Source: JACDAN01 sp035535195 (GTDB taxonomy: Bacteria; Actinomycetota; Thermoleophilia; Gaiellales; Gaiellaceae). From it: 64,000 nt of DNA. Shown one piece after another: positions 7,005 to 14,957 of the stretch. The notes below the pieces were generated by a model. It saw nothing but the letters and a program-made list of their open reading frames with translations, had not been told where the DNA came from and did no database searches. How positions within the stretch are numbered: position 1 is the first letter of the stretch; every line of letters begins with the position of its first letter. The stretch spans positions 1-64,000 of the forward strand of contig DATLQK010000026.1 in the NCBI GenBank assembly GCA_035535195.1, read 5' to 3'. The translations under genes and the position numbers were made by a program.

Positions 7005-8000
7005 TTAAAACTGCCCCAGAACGCGCAGGTCGTTCTCCCAGAGCACGCGGATGTCCGGGATGTTGTGGCGGAGCTGTGCGACCCGCTCCAGGCCGCAGCC
7101 GAACGCGAATCCGGACCACTCCTCCGGGTCGATCCCGCCGTTCCGAAGCACCGCCGGGTCGACCATTCCCGCGCCGCCCATCTCCAGCCAGCCGGAGTAA
7201 CCGCAGGTCCGGCAGCCCTTGCCGCCGCAGATGCCGCACGAGACATCCGGCTCGATCGACGGCTCGGTGAACGGGAAGTAGTGCGTGCGGAAGCGAACGG
7301 CGCGGTCCTCGCCGAAGAGCGCGCGCATCACATGGAGCAGCGTTCCCTTGAGGTCGGCGAGGGTGATCCCACGGTCGATCGCGAGCCCCTCGAACTGGTG
7401 GAAGATCGGATAGTGGGTCGCGTCGATCGTGTCGCGTCGGTAGCAGCGCCCGATCGAGACCATGTACATCGGCGGCTCGTGCTCCTCCATCTCGCGGATC
7501 TGCGAGGGCGAGGTCTCGGTGCGGACCACGACGTCGCCGTTCAGGAAGAACGTCGCGCGCGGCGACCGGGCCGGGTGCCACGGCGGGAACTCCAGCTTGT
7601 CGAAGTTGTACTCCGTGGTCTCGACCTCCCGGTCGTACCGGACGTGGTAGCCGAGGCCGAGGAAGGCGTCCTCGACGGCGCGCCGGATCTGGGTGATCGG
7701 GTGGTAGTGGCCGCGCGGGGCGCGCTCACCCGGCAGCGTCACGTCGACGGTCTCCTCGGTCAGCGAGCGGTCGAGCTCGGCCCGCTCCAGCTGCTCGTGA
7801 TGACGCTCGAGCGCCTCCTCGATCGCCTCGCGCGCGGCATTGAGCGACATGCCGCTCTCGCGGTCGCGAACCTCACGCAGCGCCCGCTTCAGCTCGCTGC
7901 GGCGGCCCAGGTAGCGGATCCGGGCGGCCTCGAGCTCGTCCAGCGTCGTCGCGGACTCGACCGCGGCCAGCGCCTCCTTCCGGTACGCCTCAGCGTCCAA
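7005..8000 (-). CDS. pheS: phenylalanyl-tRNA synthetase alpha subunit
   Basis: 331 residues: an N-terminal coiled coil (about 1-85) that grips the tRNA, followed by the class II catalytic core. Motif 2-like ETSPSQIREM and the RCYRRDTIDATH stretch are visible. The short Cys/Gly-rich CGICGGKGCRTCGYSGW insert seen in many bacterial PheS proteins is present, as is motif 3 near GCGLERVAQLR. It forms the active sites of the alpha2beta2 enzyme. The start is TTG. A GC hairpin at 8054-8072 lies in its leader, and it is divergent from the methyltransferase pair. Confidence 0.95.
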   Translation of the reverse strand: MDAEAYRKEALAAVESATTLDELEAARIRYLGRRSELKRALREVRDRESGMSLNAAREAIEEALERHHEQLERAELDRSLTEETVDVTLPGERAPRGHYHPITQIRRAVEDAFLGLGYHVRYDREVETTEYNFDKLEFPPWHPARSPRATFFLNGDVVVRTETSPSQIREMEEHEPPMYMVSIGRCYRRDTIDATHYPIFHQFEGLAIDRGITLADLKGTLLHVMRALFGEDRAVRFRTHYFPFTEPSIEPDVSCGICGGKGCRTCGYSGWLEMGGAGMVDPAVLRNGGIDPEEWSGFAFGCGLERVAQLRHNIPDIRVLWENDLRVLGQF

Positions 8001-8053
8001 GTCGGCCCCAGGTCGAGTCGCGTGGAAGCGGCGGGATGGGCGTCAGCGCCGGT

Positions 8054-8072
8054 CCCCGGACACGAGCCGGGG
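8054..8072 (-). promoter_or_regulatory. hairpin in the pheS leader
   Basis: CCCCGG, seven bases, CCGGGG: a perfect 6-bp stem about 55 bases upstream of the pheS start, with no T-run. It may be a leader structure or an operator for the divergent genes. No T-box or leader peptide was recognised here. Confidence 0.3.
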
Positions 8073-8135
8073 CCGGGTAAACGGGGAAGACAGACGCCTC
8101 ATCGCCACGCGCACACGATAACGGAGAATGCGGCG

Positions 8136-8825
8136 ATGGACGTCTACGCCCCTTTCGCCGCGGTCTACGAAGACTGGTCTGCGCCGATGACAGAGGATGT
8201 GCCTCACTACGTCGCCCTGGCGCGCGAGGCCGACGGGCCGGTCGTCGAGCTCGCCGTCGGGACGGCGCGCGTTGCGATTCCGGTCTCGGAGGTGATCGGC
8301 CGCCGCGTGATCGGCATCGACGTCTCGCCGGCGATGCTGGAGAAGGGGCGCCGGGCCGTCGGGGAGGCGGGCGCCGACGTCGAGCTCCGCGAGGGCGACA
8401 TGCGCGACTTCGAGCTCGAGGAGCCGGCGGCGCTGATCTATATCCCGTACCGGTCGTTCCTCCACGTGCCGACGTGGGCCGACCGCCGACGGGTGATGGA
8501 GCGGGTGGCCGCGTCGCTGCGGCCGGGCGGGCGCTTCGCCTGGAACGCGTTCGTCTTCGACCACCACATCGCCCACCGACTGGACGGGACGCGGCAGGAA
8601 GAGCCGGTGCCGCACAAACTGCGGTACGTCCCTGCAGAGAACCGCACGGACATCACGCTGGACTCCGGCGAGACGATCTCACTCTGGTGGGCGACGAAGA
8701 ACGAGTGGCTCGGACTGATCGACGTCGCGGGGCTGGAGGTCGAAGCACTCTACGGAGGGTTCGACCGACGCCCCTTCGACGAGACGAGTACGGAGTACGT
8801 GTGGGTCGCTCGGAAGCCCGGCTAG
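8136..8825 (+). CDS. SAM-dependent methyltransferase, first copy
   Basis: 229-residue class I methyltransferase-like protein. A GGAG lies nine bases before the ATG. After the strand motif VVEL, SAM motif I reads AVGTARV instead of the usual G-x-G-x-G: two of the three glycines are Ala. The acidic end of strand 2 (VIGIDVSPAML) and the motif IV region (ALIYIPYRSFLHV) are kept. The downstream neighbour is a clear paralogue with an intact motif, and the genes overlap by 25 bases. The degenerate glycine loop suggests altered SAM binding or a partner role; activity cannot be told from sequence. Substrate unknown. Confidence 0.75.
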   Translation: MDVYAPFAAVYEDWSAPMTEDVPHYVALAREADGPVVELAVGTARVAIPVSEVIGRRVIGIDVSPAMLEKGRRAVGEAGADVELREGDMRDFELEEPAALIYIPYRSFLHVPTWADRRRVMERVAASLRPGGRFAWNAFVFDHHIAHRLDGTRQEEPVPHKLRYVPAENRTDITLDSGETISLWWATKNEWLGLIDVAGLEVEALYGGFDRRPFDETSTEYVWVARKPG

Positions 8826-9532
8826 ACCCGAGCCCGTACGATCCGATCGCCGAGCTCTACGACCCGTGGAGCCGGAGCGTGACGGAAGACGTGCCCTTCT
8901 ATGTCGCCGAAGCGCGGAAGGCGGGCGGGCCGGTCGTCGAGCTCGGGGTGGGCACCGGGCGGATCGCGATCCCGACAGCCGGGGCGGGCGTGGACGTGAT
9001 CGGGGTCGACTCGTCGGCGGGAATGCTCGAGGTGTGCCGCCGGCGCGCCGCGGAGGTGGGCGTCCTCGATCACCTCGATCTGCGGCAGGGCGACCTGTCG
9101 GCACCGCCGGTCGAGGAGCGCGTCCGACTCGTGACGTGTCCGTTCCGGGCGTATCTCCACCTGCCCGACGAGCCCGCGCGGCTGCGGGCGCTGACGGCGG
9201 CGCGAGAGCTGCTCGTGTCTGGCGGCCGCCTCGTCTTCGACGTCTTCGCGCCGCGCCGCGACGACATCGAGGAGACCGACGGGCGCTGGATCGAGCGTGA
9301 GCCGGAGATCTTCGAGCGCGCCGACTGGGACGAGGAGGCGAGGACGCTGACGCTGTCCCTTCGGGGGCCGGGCGGCGAGTCGACGATGCGGCTGGCCTGG
9401 CTCCCGGCGCAGGAATGGCGCCGCCTGCTCGTCGAGGCGGGCTTCGAGGTCGAGCGCGTCTACGGCTGGTTCGACTACCGCCCGTACCGCGGCGGCGAGG
9501 ATTTCGTCTTCGTCGCCCGCAGGCGCGACTAG
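8801..9532 (+). CDS. SAM-dependent methyltransferase, second copy
   Basis: 243-residue class I methyltransferase from a GTG inside the end of the first copy. Motif I is canonical (ELGVGTGRIAIP), followed by VIGVDSSAGML and the motif IV region LVTCPFRAYLHLPD. It aligns with its neighbour along the whole length (for example VTEDVPFYVAEARK against MTEDVPHYVALARE), so the pair is a tandem duplication that has diverged. It is convergent with the MOSC gene, with overlapping stops. Substrate unknown. Confidence 0.8.
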   Translation: MGRSEARLDPSPYDPIAELYDPWSRSVTEDVPFYVAEARKAGGPVVELGVGTGRIAIPTAGAGVDVIGVDSSAGMLEVCRRRAAEVGVLDHLDLRQGDLSAPPVEERVRLVTCPFRAYLHLPDEPARLRALTAARELLVSGGRLVFDVFAPRRDDIEETDGRWIEREPEIFERADWDEEARTLTLSLRGPGGESTMRLAWLPAQEWRRLLVEAGFEVERVYGWFDYRPYRGGEDFVFVARRRD

Positions 9533-9948
9533 AGCAGCTCGACCTGGTCGCCGGCGGCGACCTCGCCGCTCTGGACGACGCGCGCGAGCATCCCGCGCTT
9601 CCCGTCGATCTCCGCCTGCAGCCCCGGACGGATCGCATCCATCCGCTCGCACGGGTCGCAGACCATCGTGATCTCGAACTCGGCCTCGCCGACGCGGAGC
9701 CTTTGGCCGATCGGCCACTCATGCACGTCGGCGCCCTCGATCGTGAAGTTCTCACGGATGCGGCCGTACTCGACGTCGAGATCGTCGAGGTGCTGCGCCG
9801 AGGCGAACAGCACCTGGCGCTTCGTCCCGGCTCGGGCGTGAGCGCAGCCGTCGAGCCCGTGGCCCTCGATCGCCTGCACGCGGACGCGTGCGTCCATCCG
9901 GCCGCTGTTCTTGGCCGGCGAGGTCCAGAGCCCGATCACATTCGCCAT
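9529..9948 (-). CDS. MOSC domain protein
   Basis: 139 residues made of a single MOSC (molybdenum cofactor sulfurase C-terminal) domain. The family's conserved Cys is present in the CDPCER motif, and GHGLDGCAHA and RIRENFTIEG match the usual order of the fold. Stand-alone bacterial MOSC proteins (YiiM/YuaD types) are molybdenum-cofactor carriers or molybdoenzymes acting on N-hydroxylated compounds. No other cofactor gene is adjacent, so the substrate is open. Confidence 0.75.
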   Translation of the reverse strand: MANVIGLWTSPAKNSGRMDARVRVQAIEGHGLDGCAHARAGTKRQVLFASAQHLDDLDVEYGRIRENFTIEGADVHEWPIGQRLRVGEAEFEITMVCDPCERMDAIRPGLQAEIDGKRGMLARVVQSGEVAAGDQVELL

Positions 9949-9962
9949 CGGAGCGACTCTAC

Positions 9963-10691
9963 CTAGGCGGCCCGTCGGCGCCGCTCGTAGAGCGCGATTG
10001 CGGCCGTGATCGCCACGTTCAGCGACTCCGCCTGCGCCGCGAGCGGGATCGTGGCGCCGAGATCGCAGTCGGCGGCCACGTCTTCCGGCAGCCCGTCCCG
10101 CTCGGCGCCGAGCACGAAGGTCGCCGGATCCGGAAGCTCGAGCTCAGCCAGCGGCGTCCCGCCGCGGGCGAGCATGGCGATCCGGGGCCGCGGCGCGTCG
10201 TCGAAGCGCCCGAGCGGGACACGGAACACCGCCCCGGCCGACGCTCGCAGAGCCTTCACGCCCGTCGGATCGCCGCAGCCCGCCGAGAGCGCCACGAACG
10301 CCGGACCGAGTCCGTCCGCCGCTCGGAGTATGGTTCCTACGTTGCCCGGATCGACAACATGCCAGAGCGCGACACCGGCCCCCGGCGGGTTGGCCGGATC
10401 GAGCCGCGGCAGGTCGTCGCGGCGGAAGACGGCGATCACGCGAGGAGGGTGAGCAAGTGAAGAGACAGCAGCGAGCAACCGTGACTCGACCGGCTCGGCG
10501 CTCTGAAGAGCTTCGAGCGCGGGCGGCCGCTCCGCGTCAACCAGTGTCTCGACGGGCTCGATCCCGGCCTCGAGCGCCGCCTGGACCAGATCCTCTCCCT
10601 CACAGACGAAGAGCCCGATGCGCTCGCGTTGCCGCCGGGAGGCGAGCCGGCGGACGAGCTTGAGCCGGGGGTTCGCCGCGGAGGAGATCAC
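9963..10691 (-). CDS. SpoU/TrmH-family RNA 2'-O-methyltransferase
   Basis: 242 residues: an N-terminal L30e-like substrate-binding domain (about 1-95), then the SPOUT knot domain with the three family motifs: VDPGNVGTILRAADG, LGAERDGLPEDV and IPLAAQAESLNVAITAA. It would methylate ribose 2'-OH of rRNA or tRNA using SAM. The GTG start overlaps the DUF2332 stop as GTGA, so it is coupled to that gene and lies at the end of the infC-rpmI-rplT-DUF2332 run, a common place for this gene in bacteria. The exact RNA target cannot be read from the sequence. Confidence 0.88.
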   Translation of the reverse strand: MISSAANPRLKLVRRLASRRQRERIGLFVCEGEDLVQAALEAGIEPVETLVDAERPPALEALQSAEPVESRLLAAVSSLAHPPRVIAVFRRDDLPRLDPANPPGAGVALWHVVDPGNVGTILRAADGLGPAFVALSAGCGDPTGVKALRASAGAVFRVPLGRFDDAPRPRIAMLARGGTPLAELELPDPATFVLGAERDGLPEDVAADCDLGATIPLAAQAESLNVAITAAIALYERRRRAA

Positions 10692-11668
10692 TGGAGCCAC
10701 TCGAGCCACTGGCCGTGGAAACCGGCGTGCGCGAGCAGACGCTTCTCGCCGCCGGGCCACAGTCGCAGCCAGAGGCCCCAGAACGAGTGCTCGCCCGCGG
10801 CCGGACGGCTGCTCGAGACGAAAGCGAGCGGGAACCGGCGGCCCGCCTCGTCCATCGCCGCGAGCATCCGCTTCCAGTCGTCCTGTGGGACGTAGCCGCG
10901 GACGGCGGTCTGGAACACGACGGTCAGCGCGCCCGGCAGGCGATCCGCGAGCAGCTCCGGCAGACGCTCGACCATGTCCCCCTGCTCGAGCGTCGGCGGC
11001 GCCGAGCGAAGGGTCGCCACCGCCCGGTCGAGCCGCTCGAGCCGCTCGTGCTGGTCGGCCCAGACGAACGACTGGAGCAGCATCGTGTCGCCGGGCCGGG
11101 TGAGGTCGAGCGGCGCGATGTCGATCCCGCGCCGCTGCCGTACGGTGGGCTGAAGCTCGAGCAGCCGTAGGGGCACCGGCCGCCGCTCCTCGCCGGTGAG
11201 GAGCAGCTCCGCGCGGCCCGGCCCCCAGTCGCCGTGCTCGTACCGGTAGCGGTAGCGGTCCCAGACGAGGTTGAGGCCCGCGCTCGAGCCGAGCTCGATC
11301 AGGTCGAAGGTCTCGACGCCGGTCCGACGTGCGATCTCGAGGAAGCAGGGCAGGAGCACCCAGCTGCGCCGAACCTCGTTGGTCTGCACGCCCTGCTTGC
11401 GGACGAAGCGCCGGAGCCAGTCCCGGCGCTGCTCGAGGACGGGGACCGGCTGGCGCCAGGGGTCGACGCCCTCGGTCAGCGAGAGGTAATGGAGGCCTCC
11501 AAGCAGCTGGAGCGGACGGTCCCAGCGTGCGTCCTCGAGCACGTCGTGGGCGGCCGGCTCGGTCGCGAGCCGCCGGCACAGGTCCGCGTAGAGTGGCGAG
11601 CCGGATCGCTCACATTGCTCCGCCTGGTGGAGGAAGACCCGCTCGAGCTCGGCGGCGTCCGCGCTCAG
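10688..11668 (-). CDS. DUF2332 family protein
   Basis: About 326 residues, matching DUF2332 along its length. The first standard start (GTG 11542) would remove a conserved N-terminus: upstream, the same frame reads FLHQAEQCERSGSPLYADLC and joins smoothly to the rest. No ATG/GTG/TTG occurs in that frame, but a CTG overlaps the rplT stop as CTGA and is the best start. The centre (FDLIELGSSAGLNLVWDRY) resembles a Rossmann-type methyltransferase motif I, so a SAM-dependent role is possible. It sits between rplT and the SpoU gene. Function unknown. Confidence 0.8.
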   Translation of the reverse strand: MSADAAELERVFLHQAEQCERSGSPLYADLCRRLATEPAAHDVLEDARWDRPLQLLGGLHYLSLTEGVDPWRQPVPVLEQRRDWLRRFVRKQGVQTNEVRRSWVLLPCFLEIARRTGVETFDLIELGSSAGLNLVWDRYRYRYEHGDWGPGRAELLLTGEERRPVPLRLLELQPTVRQRRGIDIAPLDLTRPGDTMLLQSFVWADQHERLERLDRAVATLRSAPPTLEQGDMVERLPELLADRLPGALTVVFQTAVRGYVPQDDWKRMLAAMDEAGRRFPLAFVSSSRPAAGEHSFWGLWLRLWPGGEKRLLAHAGFHGQWLEWLQ

Positions 11669-12024
11669 CTCTCGAGCGCGGCCTTCGCCTGCTGGGCAAT
11701 CGCGCCGAAGGCGGCGGGGTCGCTCACGGCGAGCTCGGCGAGCACCTTCCGGTCGAGCTCGATGCCCGCCTTCCGACAGCCGGAGACGAACTGGTTGTAC
11801 GAGAGTCCCTCGGCCCGCGCGGCGGCGTTGATGCGGATGATCCAGAGACGGCGGAAATTCCGCTTCTTCGCCTTGCGGTCGCGGTAGGCGTACTTGAGCG
11901 AGTGCTCGACCTGTTCCTTGGCGGCGCGGTACGTGTTATTGCGCCTGCCGACGTACCCCTTCGCGGCGTCGAGGACCTTGGCCCGCTTCTTGCGGGCGTG
12001 GACGGATCGCTTGACGCGCGGCAC
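11665..12024 (-). CDS. rplT: 50S ribosomal protein L20
   Basis: 119 residues, typical length. Basic N-terminus with RRNNTYRAAKEQVEHSLKYA and RDRKAKKRNFRRLWI, both hallmark L20 segments that contact 23S rRNA early in 50S assembly. The GTG start overlaps the rpmI stop by one base (TAGTG). It is third in the classic infC-rpmI-rplT operon. In many bacteria L20 binds the operon leader to repress translation. Confidence 0.97.
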   Translation of the reverse strand: MPRVKRSVHARKKRAKVLDAAKGYVGRRNNTYRAAKEQVEHSLKYAYRDRKAKKRNFRRLWIIRINAAARAEGLSYNQFVSGCRKAGIELDRKVLAELAVSDPAAFGAIAQQAKAALES

Positions 12025-12233
12025 TAGGAACGCCCCTTTCGCAGACCGAGTAGCCGGCGCACCTCGCGCTCGTCCGAGCCGGACGTGGGCGTCTGGTGGC
12101 GAAAACTACGCTTGCGCTTCGCGGACTTCTTCTCGAGCAGGTGACTCTTCATCGCGTGCCGGCGCAGGACCTTGCCCGCCCCGGTCACCTTGAACCGCTT
12201 CTTCGCTGCTCTGGACGTCTTCTGCTTTGGCAT
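12024..12233 (-). CDS. rpmI: 50S ribosomal protein L35
   Basis: 69 residues beginning MPKQKTSRAAKKRFKVTGAG, the conserved L35 N-terminus, and very basic throughout. It continues to LLGLRKGRS and abuts rplT. Its first 128 bases also lie inside the infC reading frame in another phase, an unusually long coding overlap. No separate strong ribosome-binding site is visible before its ATG, so translation is probably coupled to infC. Confidence 0.95.
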   Translation of the reverse strand: MPKQKTSRAAKKRFKVTGAGKVLRRHAMKSHLLEKKSAKRKRSFRHQTPTSGSDEREVRRLLGLRKGRS

Positions 12234-12795
12234 CTCTCGTGACTCCTGCGTTCTTCGTCGGGCCCAGCAACATGACCATGTTGCGCCCGTCGAGGAGCGG
12301 CGGGGACTCCACCACTCCGAGCTCCTTCACGTCCTCCGCCAGCCGCATCAAGAGATCGCGCCCCCGCTCCGGGTGGGCGGTCTCCCGCCCGCGGAACATG
12401 ATCGTGACCTTGACCTTGGCGCGCTGGTTGAGGAAGCGCACGACGTGGCCCTTCTTGGTCTCGTAGTCCTGGGTTGCGATCTTCGGCCTGAGCTTGATCT
12501 CCTTGACGTGGACCTGGGACTGGTGCTTCCGCGCGAGCTTCGCCTTCTGCTCTTCCTGGTACCGGTACTTCCCGTAGTCCATGACCCGGGCGACCGGCGG
12601 CCTGGCCTGCGGCGCCACTTCCACCAGATCGAGGTTCTTTCCGTAGGCGTAGTCGAGAGCCTCGGCGGTCGGCTTGACACCGATCTGCGCGCCGTCCTCG
12701 TCGATCAGCCGCACCTCGGGCACGCGAATCCGCTCGTTCACCCTGGTCTGAGGCTCCGGTGCTGGCTCCGGACGGACGAACCGCCGCGGCCTCAA
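12106..12795 (-). CDS. infC: translation initiation factor IF-3
   Basis: 229 residues. The N-domain begins VNERIRVPEVRLIDEDGAQ, followed by the basic linker (YQEEQKAKLARKHQSQVHVK) and the C-domain ending NMVMLLGPTK. IF-3 keeps 30S subunits free and checks start codons. About 45 extra, acidic residues follow the normal end and are encoded by DNA that also encodes the start of rpmI. Such tails occur on IF-3 of other actinobacteria, but here the tail lies out of frame over the next gene. The only in-frame start is TTG; the nearest strong AAGGAGG is 25 bases away. Confidence 0.93.
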   Translation of the reverse strand: MRPRRFVRPEPAPEPQTRVNERIRVPEVRLIDEDGAQIGVKPTAEALDYAYGKNLDLVEVAPQARPPVARVMDYGKYRYQEEQKAKLARKHQSQVHVKEIKLRPKIATQDYETKKGHVVRFLNQRAKVKVTIMFRGRETAHPERGRDLLMRLAEDVKELGVVESPPLLDGRNMVMLLGPTKNAGVTRDAKAEDVQSSEEAVQGDRGGQGPAPARDEESPAREEVREAQA

Positions 12796-12809
12796 AGACT
12801 CGTCACCAA
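12792..12809 (-). other. possible five-codon minicistron before infC
   Basis: After an AAGGAGG at 12821-12827 comes TTG GTG ACG AGT CTT TGA, whose stop overlaps the infC TTG start. It may bring ribosomes to infC by re-initiation. The spacing to the TTG (11 bases) is longer than ideal and the peptide is only five residues, so this is tentative. Confidence 0.25.
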
Positions 12810-12830
12810 GCTCTTCTCGTCCTCCTTGTG

Positions 12831-12857
12831 AAACGACAAAACCGCTGCAAGCAGCGG
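12831..12857 (-). terminator. intrinsic terminator or attenuator between thrS and infC
   Basis: On the minus strand CCGCTG, CTTG, CAGCGG is followed directly by TTTTGTCGTTT: a 6-7-bp GC stem with a T-rich tail. It lies in the 149 bases between thrS and infC. It may end the thrS message or act as an attenuator in the infC leader, where many bacteria control this operon by L20. Confidence 0.65.
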
Positions 12858-12943
12858 CCTCAAACGTGTCCTCGACTCGCTTGAACCCCCACAGGGCCCG
12901 AGGCCAGGGAGGTGAGGAACGGCTGCGCCCCTACTTGCAGGTT

Positions 12944-14833
12944 TCACACGTTAGCAGCCTGGCGGCCGAGCTCCTCGACGAGTCCTTCGAGGCTCTTCGT
13001 CGACTGGCCCCCGCCCCGCTCGCGTACGGCGATGGCCTCCTCGGACTCCTTGTCGCCCCAGACGACGACGTAGGGGATCTTCTCCACCTCGGCGTCGCGG
13101 ATCCGCTTGCCGACGGTCTCGTCGCGGTCGTCGAGCTCGACACGGAACTGCTCGAGCTTCGCGGCGAGCGCCGCGGCCGCCTCCCGGTGATCCTGCCCGA
13201 CGGGAACGATCCGCACTTGCACGGGCGCGAGCCAGAACGGGAACGCGCCGCCGTAGTGCTCGATCAGGATCCCGATGAAGCGCTCGAACGAGCCGTAGAG
13301 CGCGCGGTGGACAACGTAGAGCGGGTGCTCGGCGTTGTCCGGCCCCATGTAGGTGAGCCCGAATCGCGACGGCATCTGGGAGTCGAGCTGGATCGTGCCC
13401 ATCTGCCACTTGCGCCCGAGCGCGTCGGTCATGTGGAGGTCGATCTTGGGCCCGTAGAAGGCGCCCTCGCCCTCTGAGATCTCGTACGGGATCTCGTTCA
13501 GCTCGAGCGCGGTCTTGAGCGCGGCCTCGGTCATGTCCCATTGCTCGTCCGTGCCGAGCTTGTTGTCGGGTCGGGTCGAGAGCTCGGCACTCGCACTCAT
13601 CCCGAAGAGCTCGTAGAGGTACCGCGCGTAGTCGACCACGGCGGCGATCTCTCCCTGGATCTGCTCCTCGGTGCAGAAGATGTGCGCGTCGTCCTGCGTG
13701 ACGTGGCGCACGCGCAAGAGCCCGTGGAGCGTGCCGGTGATCTCGTTGCGGTGCAGCGGCGCCGGCTCGGCGTAGCGGACGGGGAGCTCTCGATAGCTCC
13801 GAAGCTTGCTGCCGAAAAGGATCATGTGGCCCGGGCAATTCATGGCCTTCATCGCCCAGGGCTGGCCGTCGACGTCGACCTTGAACATCAGCTCCTCGAA
13901 CTTGGGGAAGTGGCCCGAGATGTAGAAGGTCTCGGCGTCGTAGAGGATCGGCGTCTTCACCTCGAGATAGCCGCGCTTGGCGTTCTCGCGGCGCCGGATC
14001 TCCTCCAGCTGCTGCCAGATCACCATCCCCTTCGGGTGCCAGAGCGGCGAGCCCGGCGACCGCTCTGAGAAGTGCACGAGGTCCAGCTGCTGCCCGAGGC
14101 GGCGGTGGTCGCGCCGGCGCGCCTCCTCGAGCCGTTCGAGGTAGGCGTTGAGATCGGCCTCGGAGTAAAACGCGGTGCCGTAGATCCTCGTCAGCTGGGT
14201 GTTCTTCTCGTCGCCGCGCCAGTAGGCGCCGGCGAGGCCCGTCAGCTTGAACGCCTTGATCGGGCGCGAGTCCTGGAGGTGCGGGCCGCGGCAGAGGTCG
14301 GTGAAGTCGCCCTGGGTGTAGAGCGAGATGTCACCCTCGGCGGTGTCGACGAGCTCCGCCTTGTACAGCTCGCCCTCGTCTTCGAAGCGCTTACGCGCCT
14401 CGTCGCGGCCGATCTCCTCGCGCTCCCAGCTCCGCCCCTCGGCGAGCTCACGGCGGACCTCATCCTCGATGCGCTCGAGCGCGTCCTCGCCGATCGGCTC
14501 GGGGAACTCGAAGTCGTAGTAGAAGCCGTTCTCGATCGGCGGGCCGATCGCGACCTTCACACCCGGGTACAGCCGCCGGACCGCCTCGGCGAGTAGATGC
14601 GCGGCGGAGTGGCGGAGTACGTAGAGCGCGTCGGGATCGTCTGCGTCCCGCGTGGTGAGGATCTGGATCGGCTGGCCGTCCTCGAGCGGTAGCCGCAGGT
14701 CCTGGACGCGGCCGTTCGAGCGCACGAGCACAGCTTGTTCCGCCAGCTTCGGCCCGATCGCGGCCGCCGCGTCCAGCCCGGTTGCGCCCTCCGGGAGTTC
14801 GAGTTCGGACGAATCGGGAAGGATCACGCGCAT
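12944..14833 (-). CDS. thrS: threonyl-tRNA synthetase
   Basis: 629 residues from the ATG that gives a normal TGS-domain start (MRVILPDSSELELPEGATG); a start 14 codons upstream is possible. Domains: TGS (1-60), the editing domain with HSAAHLLAEAVRRLYPG (an HxxxH zinc/editing motif), class II core with PLWHPKGMVIWQQLE, the zinc Cys in MNCPGHM, RNEITGTLHGLLRVR (motif 2), and the C-terminal anticodon-binding domain from about 530. It charges tRNA-Thr. No Shine-Dalgarno precedes the ATG, and this ATG overlaps the start of a divergent plus-strand gene (shared CATG), so the message may be leaderless. Confidence 0.96.
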   Translation of the reverse strand: MRVILPDSSELELPEGATGLDAAAAIGPKLAEQAVLVRSNGRVQDLRLPLEDGQPIQILTTRDADDPDALYVLRHSAAHLLAEAVRRLYPGVKVAIGPPIENGFYYDFEFPEPIGEDALERIEDEVRRELAEGRSWEREEIGRDEARKRFEDEGELYKAELVDTAEGDISLYTQGDFTDLCRGPHLQDSRPIKAFKLTGLAGAYWRGDEKNTQLTRIYGTAFYSEADLNAYLERLEEARRRDHRRLGQQLDLVHFSERSPGSPLWHPKGMVIWQQLEEIRRRENAKRGYLEVKTPILYDAETFYISGHFPKFEELMFKVDVDGQPWAMKAMNCPGHMILFGSKLRSYRELPVRYAEPAPLHRNEITGTLHGLLRVRHVTQDDAHIFCTEEQIQGEIAAVVDYARYLYELFGMSASAELSTRPDNKLGTDEQWDMTEAALKTALELNEIPYEISEGEGAFYGPKIDLHMTDALGRKWQMGTIQLDSQMPSRFGLTYMGPDNAEHPLYVVHRALYGSFERFIGILIEHYGGAFPFWLAPVQVRIVPVGQDHREAAAALAAKLEQFRVELDDRDETVGKRIRDAEVEKIPYVVVWGDKESEEAIAVRERGGGQSTKSLEGLVEELGRQAANV

Positions 14834-14957
14834 GGAAGAGACGGTATCGCAGCACCCCCGGGACGACGATCGCAACGAGGAGCTCGACGGGACGCCGATC
14901 CCCGATCCCGAAGAGGAGACGGGAACGGCCGAGGACGACGACCCGCAGGCCGACTAG
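14832..14957 (+). CDS. 41-residue acidic protein divergent from thrS
   Basis: ATG preceded by GAAGGA eight bases upstream. The peptide is strongly acidic (EEETGTAEDDDPQAD at the end) with no hydrophobic segment. Its start overlaps the thrS start on the other strand and its stop overlaps the end of the MFS gene, so it fills the space exactly. No family recognised. It could be a genuine small protein or a chance frame; the ribosome-binding site favours the former. Confidence 0.4.
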   Translation: MEETVSQHPRDDDRNEELDGTPIPDPEEETGTAEDDDPQAD

